Positions 59,332 through 64,000 of a DNA stretch of 64,000 nt are shown here, in pieces. Origin of the DNA: Xenorhabdus poinarii G6. Its GTDB lineage: Bacteria > Pseudomonadota > Gammaproteobacteria > Enterobacterales > Enterobacteriaceae. Position 1 is the first letter of the stretch. Each line of letters starts with the position of its first letter. A program made the translations under genes and the position numbers. Below the pieces are notes generated by a model that searched no databases, had not been told where the DNA came from, and saw only the letters and a program-made list of their open reading frames with translations. Where the stretch lies: assembly GCF_000968175.1 (NCBI RefSeq), contig NZ_FO704551.1:3100001-3164000 (forward strand), given 5' to 3'.

Positions 59332-59785
59332 AGTGTGTCTCCCTAAGATGATGGAACGTTATGCAATAGGCATCCCACCTGATAACAACGCAGGCCATAA
59401 CATTCGGGCACAAGATTTAAATTTAACTCACATTGTCTCCGACAAATTTGTTAATTAAGGATGTAATATGTTGTTTTTCGATAATTTGAAGGGACTCTGT
59501 TGTCCGAATATCTCGGCTGATACGTGATAAATAAAATGGGGGCAATAATAAATAACGAAGGAGTAAAGACCAAATTAAATCAAGTGAAATAAAAAAGGGC
59601 ATCCAACAATCACAGTGTAAAAAGTTAAAATGATTGCCGTTGAAGAATAATATTCTGAGGTAAGGCATATGATTAGCTCACCAAACCGTATAATATTCAA
59701 CCAATAAAATATTTCTAACGTAACATAATGAGATAAAAGCAAAATATAGATGACAACTTTGGCGAGGTCATGATCATTTTCATTT
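59332..59785. other. vgrG upstream region
   Basis: This should contain the promoter of the vgrG-rhs operon. A minus-strand frame at 59423-59668 (81 residues, hydrophobic) lacks similarity to known families and is probably chance. Confidence 0.45.
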
Positions 59786-59801
59786 AATGATCTGGATCAC
59801 A
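59786..59801. promoter_or_regulatory. Candidate CRP-binding site
   Basis: AATGATCTGGATCACA matches the CRP consensus in the right half (TCACA) and centre, with the left half degenerate (AATGA for TGTGA). It lies about 455 bases upstream of vgrG. The assignment is by eye only. Confidence 0.35.
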
Positions 59802-59824
59802 AAAAATCTCTTGAGCGTTTTAGA

Positions 59825-59960
59825 GATAAAAGGGGCTATTTTCCGTAATAACAATATCCCCATCATGATATTTTAATATATCGGTCAACGGCCAACCCAC
59901 TTACTGATTAAAAAAACACCAAGCGCTCTGTGAGATGAATTTCCTGGGTAAAAGATGATG
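59825..59960 (-). pseudogene. Deleted copy of the alaX-like gene start
   Basis: Bases 59825-59883 match 63354-63412 (inside the alaX-like gene) almost perfectly, and 59885-59960 match the alaX leader at about 63505-63580. The 92 bases in between, holding the start codon, are missing. It is therefore an internally deleted remnant of a second copy, in the same orientation, beyond the far end of the three-gene cassette. Confidence 0.8.
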
Positions 59961-60158
59961 ATCCGGTTTTTTCCATCTATTATTTAAATTGAGATAAAAA
60001 GCAACAATAAAACAGGATTTTTCTGTTTATGCATGTTTATTTTTAATGATCAAGGAAACGTTTTACTTCATGGAATAAAAAGAGTAGAGATTATAATCTA
60101 CCCTTTTACAGTTACGTTTAGATTAATGAATATGAAGAAGCATTTTTCACAGAATAAT

Positions 60159-61838
60159 TTAAACGATAAAACGTGTATTAATGATTCTGGACTCCTCAAG
60201 AATATCTGAATTTGCCTGTTTAATATTGGTTAACACACAAGTTCGTAATAACCACCTATCATAACCATCATAACGAGGTGTAAACTCAGAACGCCCATGT
60301 ATGCATCGATTATTCTCAATAACAAGTAAATCCCCTGCTTCAAGCGCTACCCAATATTTATGCTTATTAGCAATCGTTTTGAGTTTATCAAGAACAAGTT
60401 CTGCCTCCGTATTAAGCCCTTTCATTAAATCTAAATCATAGATCATATAAGGATCATTCGGATTTCCATAAAGAACGGAAGTCAAAGAACCATTACCTTT
60501 TACACCATTGGGGCTACCATAAGAGTAATCTATCCCCGTTATAAAGAGTGGCTCAGACAATATTTTAATTTCTTTAAGAGATAAATCACGGAGCATCATC
60601 TTAGTACTTGATATAAAAGTTTTGGCATTTTTTTCATGATCTTGACGTAAGCAATACAGTAAAACGTAATCACACATGAATGGATGAAAAGCGATTTCTG
60701 TATGAAAATCAAGCTCTTTTTTCGAGCTTTCCGATGATAACAGAAACTCTTTTTTTATATTAGGAACCAGATTTTGGAATACATTACCGTTTTTCTCTTG
60801 GGAATACCCAACAGCATAACCAAGGAATTCTGAAATCATGGCTAACCACAGTTCACCATAAAAATTTCCTCTATCAGGATAATATAATGCCTGTGACGGA
60901 GTGGGAGGTAAAACACTATCAAAATTCAATCCTTTTAAAAGCAATATACCATAGTCATTACCATAATGTTTAAAATTGTATAAATCTTCGATAATCTCTT
61001 GATTAAGATAAGTGATTTTTTTAAAACTTTCGGAAAGAAATTCATTCAGATTATCATAAGGGCTGTGTCGCTGATCATCATAAAATCCTTTTTTAAATAA
61101 CTCATCATTATCTATATAAATAATATGATTCCCTTTAATTTTAGATAAATCACGGGTAACGTCCGAACTTTCATATTCTATTAATTTATTAGAAAAACTT
61201 ATTCCTGGCTGGAAATTGAATTCTTTATGTTTTTCACCAAAAATATCCCCAATAATTTTTTTAAAAAACAACTCATTATCGCATTTTGCAAAATAAAATG
61301 AAGAATAAGTGTTCAATAAACCAAGATAATAGAATTTTTTATTATTTTTATTTTTTTTCAACCCAATAACAAATTCATCGTAATTGATAAAATTCTGCCA
61401 TCCTGTATAATCTATAAACTGTTTCACATAATTACCATGCAAATGGAAAATTTCGCCTCCGTAACTTACCCTCATTTCTCCATTAAGCTGACTTAAATAA
61501 CGATGTGTTTTATGTTTAAATTCTATATTTTTTGTCACAATATCTTTGTTCACAGAATGACTTGCCGCATGAGAGTCAATTTCAGACAAAGAAAAGATGA
61601 TAGATGTATTTGGCTGCTCATCTATATTATTTTTTGAAACATCATCAGTTGTGATCAGGATATCAATATCTTTTATTTTATTTCCTTCTGAGATATAATC
61701 ATCTATATGATACACATAGAAATGATAATGTTTTAAAAAGTCTATTATATTACCAAATGAATTTATAGCGATATTATCCTTCCATAGTTTTTTATAAAAA
61801 GAATCATCGTATACAACAAGTGAATTTCTATCTTTCAT
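60159..61838 (-). CDS. Fe(II)/2-oxoglutarate oxygenase (clavaminate-synthase type) with unknown N-terminal domain
   Basis: A 559-residue protein. The C-terminal half (about 285-540) is a TauD/clavaminate-synthase-like oxygenase: iron ligands His379 and Glu381 in FHTEIAFHP, distal His514 in NNRCIHGRSEF, and the 2-oxoglutarate Arg in GYDRWLLRTC (Arg532). This pattern is that of amino-acid beta- or gamma-hydroxylases such as VioC and AsnO. The first 260 residues match nothing I recognise. It is the last gene of alaX-lysE-oxygenase, very AT-rich, and probably acts on an amino acid or peptide-bound residue. Confidence 0.8.
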   Translation of the reverse strand: MKDRNSLVVYDDSFYKKLWKDNIAINSFGNIIDFLKHYHFYVYHIDDYISEGNKIKDIDILITTDDVSKNNIDEQPNTSIIFSLSEIDSHAASHSVNKDIVTKNIEFKHKTHRYLSQLNGEMRVSYGGEIFHLHGNYVKQFIDYTGWQNFINYDEFVIGLKKNKNNKKFYYLGLLNTYSSFYFAKCDNELFFKKIIGDIFGEKHKEFNFQPGISFSNKLIEYESSDVTRDLSKIKGNHIIYIDNDELFKKGFYDDQRHSPYDNLNEFLSESFKKITYLNQEIIEDLYNFKHYGNDYGILLLKGLNFDSVLPPTPSQALYYPDRGNFYGELWLAMISEFLGYAVGYSQEKNGNVFQNLVPNIKKEFLLSSESSKKELDFHTEIAFHPFMCDYVLLYCLRQDHEKNAKTFISSTKMMLRDLSLKEIKILSEPLFITGIDYSYGSPNGVKGNGSLTSVLYGNPNDPYMIYDLDLMKGLNTEAELVLDKLKTIANKHKYWVALEAGDLLVIENNRCIHGRSEFTPRYDGYDRWLLRTCVLTNIKQANSDILEESRIINTRFIV

Positions 61839-61950
61839 TATCTAACCTCATCTATTTAAAATAATAATAGTATCAATAAACTTTATATTGATGCTCCATG
61901 ACACTATAGATAAGGTCGGAAAAAATTTACATATTAAAATAACAAATCAT

Positions 61951-62601
61951 TTATATAAAAAAAGCACTAACTAACATAACAATCCCAAATAACAATAAAA
62001 AAACATTAGTAATAGACTCAATGATAACTTGGGCGTTACCTTTTAAAAATACATTCTGGATATAATATAGCGCGTAAACAAATAAAATCCACCAAAAAAC
62101 ACCAATAATAATATCAATCATACCAAGTATGATAACTTGCCTTAGCGGTGGTAATGATGGATTAATAAATTGAGGTAAGATACTGATAAAAAATATAGCA
62201 ACTTTTGGGTTAAATATATTAGCCAAAAGCCCAATTAAAAAAGGATTTCTTTTCTGTTTGCTTTGTTTGATTACGTTTTGTGGGGCAACAATCAATTGTT
62301 GCTGATTTCTATTGAGATAAATTTCTCTTAATCCAGATCCTCCCAGATAAACAAGATAAAAAGCGCCAATTATTTGCAATATACTGAACGCTGTTTTCGA
62401 TGTTGTTAGAATCACTGTTGCACCCAGTGATCCCAAAACAAGATGGAAAAACAGCCCTGATTGCACACCAAATGCAGTGAGCATTCCTTCTTTCTTACTC
62501 CTAAATACGCCTTTGCTGATAACCGCCCAATCAGGGCCTGGTGTCAGGTAGGAGAGCAATGCTAGCAGCATAAATATGGACATCAATTCAAAACTGATCA
62601 T
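61951..62601 (-). CDS. LysE/RhtB-family amino-acid exporter
   Basis: A 216-residue membrane protein with about six hydrophobic segments, the family motif LLSYLTPGPDWAVISKGVFR at the N-terminus and GLLANIFNPKVAIFFIS in the middle. It lies seven bases before the alaX-like stop and 112 bases upstream of the oxygenase. In this context it would export the oxygenase product. Confidence 0.88.
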   Translation of the reverse strand: MISFELMSIFMLLALLSYLTPGPDWAVISKGVFRSKKEGMLTAFGVQSGLFFHLVLGSLGATVILTTSKTAFSILQIIGAFYLVYLGGSGLREIYLNRNQQQLIVAPQNVIKQSKQKRNPFLIGLLANIFNPKVAIFFISILPQFINPSLPPLRQVIILGMIDIIIGVFWWILFVYALYYIQNVFLKGNAQVIIESITNVFLLLFGIVMLVSAFFI

Positions 62602-62607
62602 ATCTTA

Positions 62608-63480
62608 TTATCTCAACTGACAATGTGTCGTAATGACAATATATTCATCACTTTCTCCTGGAGTTATCTCAACCTTAGCATCCTTTATTTCTTCTGTATT
62701 GCTGATATGAGTACCACCACAAGGAATAATAATAGGATGGTTTTCTATCGTGCTTTTCCATAATCGCAAATCTGAAATATTTTTTGATGTGTATTCAACC
62801 TGTATTTCACACCCAATGGACAACCAGTGATTCAAAGTTAGATTAATTTCCTCACTGACACCATTAAGATTCTGCAAAAACACAGTTTTATCAAAACCTT
62901 TTTTCTTTATCGATTTACCCAGTCGATATATATCTACAGATTGTAACTCAGAAATTGATGATTTAAATATTGATGCCTTATCAAAATTAAAGTTACCCAG
63001 ACTATCCGTATCATAGTCTTTATTCCAATATTTATTCGCTGCCTTATTTAGAGCCAAAGACATAAAATGTGCCATACTGTGCGCTGCACTGATTTTATGC
63101 CTGGCATCTGCATCAACAGATAATTTAACGTTGTTACCGATAATCGTTTTCTCTTCCACACCATTTAACGATACTAAATAGTGTGCAGGAATAAGTTTAT
63201 CCGCTGAATCTAATTTATTAGGTATATTCTGGTCGATATAAATCTGACCATCAATGATGGCAGCAGTATAAGTTTTGACAACATTGAGCCTATGATGATT
63301 AACGGCTATAATGCCAACATCACTTTTTTGATCACCCCATTTATAGTTTTTGGGATAAAAGGGGCTATTTTCCGTAATAACAATATACCCATCATGATAT
63401 TTTAATATATCGATGACTGTCGTATTCAGGCTTAATTGCCCGGTCATAAATGAGGATTCAATGACTAAATTATTTAGCAT
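62608..63480 (-). CDS. AlaX-like tRNA-editing protein
   Basis: A protein of about 290 residues from MLNNLVIESSFMTGQLSLN; a start 11 codons earlier is possible. It belongs to the free-standing alanyl-tRNA-editing (AlaX) group: zinc ligands in AAHSMAHFMS (HxxxH) and PCGGTHISNTEEIKDAKVE (CxxxH) are intact. The loop usually written GGGQxxDxG reads YKWGDQKSDVG, so substrate choice may differ. AlaX proteins remove wrongly attached amino acids from tRNA. It heads the alaX-lysE-oxygenase set. Confidence 0.82.
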   Translation of the reverse strand: MLNNLVIESSFMTGQLSLNTTVIDILKYHDGYIVITENSPFYPKNYKWGDQKSDVGIIAVNHHRLNVVKTYTAAIIDGQIYIDQNIPNKLDSADKLIPAHYLVSLNGVEEKTIIGNNVKLSVDADARHKISAAHSMAHFMSLALNKAANKYWNKDYDTDSLGNFNFDKASIFKSSISELQSVDIYRLGKSIKKKGFDKTVFLQNLNGVSEEINLTLNHWLSIGCEIQVEYTSKNISDLRLWKSTIENHPIIIPCGGTHISNTEEIKDAKVEITPGESDEYIVITTHCQLR

Positions 63481-63687
63481 GTCAATTTCGCCTATTGCTG
63501 ATATTATCAACAATCAATCTACTGACTGATTAAAAAATGTCAAGTTTTCTATGCGATGAATTTCCTGGGAAAAAGATAATGAATAGAATGAATAATTGAT
63601 GAGGTTAAATATATTTTCCATCCTCAATATCCAATATCGAGGATGGAAAAATAACGGTTATTCTTTACTTATTGACGCCATGCAAAA

Positions 63688-64000
63688 TTAAATGGCTACC
63701 GGTGCTTTAATGCCCGGATGCGGATCATAATCCACAATTTCAAAATCTTCGAATCGATAGTCAAACAGGGAATCTGGCTTACGCTTAATCACTAACTTAG
63801 GCAACGCACGTGGCTCACGACTTAATTGAAGTGCCGTCTGTTCCAGATGGTTACGGTAAAGGTGAGTATCACCGCCAGTCCAGACAAAATCACCGACGGC
63901 AAGATCACACTGTTGAGCCACCATATGCACCAACAACGCATAGCTGGCAATGTTGAAGGGGAGTCCTAAAAACACATCACAAGAACGCTGGTAAAGCTGG
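63688..64000 (-). CDS. thyA: Thymidylate synthase (C-terminal part)
   Basis: The last 104 residues of ThyA, cut by the window edge. The active-site region [20 protein letters not shown] with the catalytic Cys, the folate/dUMP-binding [19 protein letters not shown] and the C-terminus GIKAPVAI are present. ThyA makes dTMP from dUMP with methylene-tetrahydrofolate. It marks the return to core genome after the accessory cassette. Confidence 0.96.
   Translation of the reverse strand, partial: QLYQRSCDVFLGLPFNIASYALLVHMVAQQCDLAVGDFVWTGGDTHLYRNHLEQTALQLSREPRALPKLVIKRKPDSLFDYRFEDFEIVDYDPHPGIKAPVAI

Noticed and set aside
59423..59668. 81-residue minus-strand frame upstream of vgrG
   Set aside because: Hydrophobic and without a recognised family or a clear ribosome site; it could be part of the vgrG leader. 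Left as uncertain.

Overview
The window reads as a chromosomal segment of an enterobacterium of the Morganellaceae, most probably Xenorhabdus or a close relative such as Photorhabdus. This is inference: the housekeeping proteins look like E. coli orthologues of almost identical length, intergenic DNA is AT-rich, and the second half is loaded with insertion sequences and Rhs/VgrG polymorphic-toxin genes, as is usual in these insect pathogens. No database search was possible.

Region 1 (1-12.3 kb) is the translation block. On the minus strand yheO-tusDCB is followed by the str operon rpsL-rpsG-fusA-tuf, and tuf is followed directly by secE. E. coli has two tuf genes, one ending the str operon and one preceding secE-nusG; here the two neighbourhoods are joined at one tuf. 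fkpA, slyX, slyD, yheV and yheS follow, with kefB/kefG absent. Region 2 (12.3-33.6 kb) is a mosaic of core genes: a LysR regulator, murQ, a LysE-type exporter, yheU, prkB, crp, pabA, ppiA, engB, the Spot 42 RNA gene, polA, the yihD-srkA-dsbA operon, mobAB, a LysR/EamA divergent pair, gor and rlmJ. Several E. coli neighbours (yheT, yhfA, yhfK-argD, yihF/yihG) are missing.

Region 3 (33.9-50.4 kb) is accessory DNA. From about 37 to 44.8 kb it is a graveyard of displaced Rhs tips on the minus strand: four orphan or decayed toxin C-termini, each followed within a few bases by its own putative immunity gene, with copies of one terminator-like hairpin marking module ends. IS110, IS5, IS66 and an IS3-like end have landed among them; the IS5 copy sits inside an immunity gene whose frame continues on both sides. 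At 44.8-49.5 kb lies a GC-rich module of a tyrosine recombinase, a CHC2/TOPRIM primase with a P-loop ATPase domain, iteron-like repeats and a two-part inverted repeat. It looks like a compact mobile element. An XRE regulator and symE follow.

Region 4 (50.4-59.3 kb) is the live copy of the toxin system: vgrG, a DUF2169 adaptor, a DUF4150 PAAR-like protein, a 1544-residue Rhs protein with an HNH-type nuclease tip, and an Imm50-like immunity gene, all in one minus-strand operon. The Rhs tip is the position where new toxins arrive; the modules downstream are its probable former tips.

Region 5 (59.8-63.6 kb) is a three-gene minus-strand cassette: an AlaX-like tRNA-editing protein, a LysE-type amino-acid exporter and a large protein ending in a clavaminate-synthase-type Fe(II)/2-oxoglutarate oxygenase. 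A deleted copy of the alaX start lies beyond the far end, so the cassette sits between direct repeats. The set suggests production, export and self-protection against a non-standard amino acid. The window closes inside thyA.
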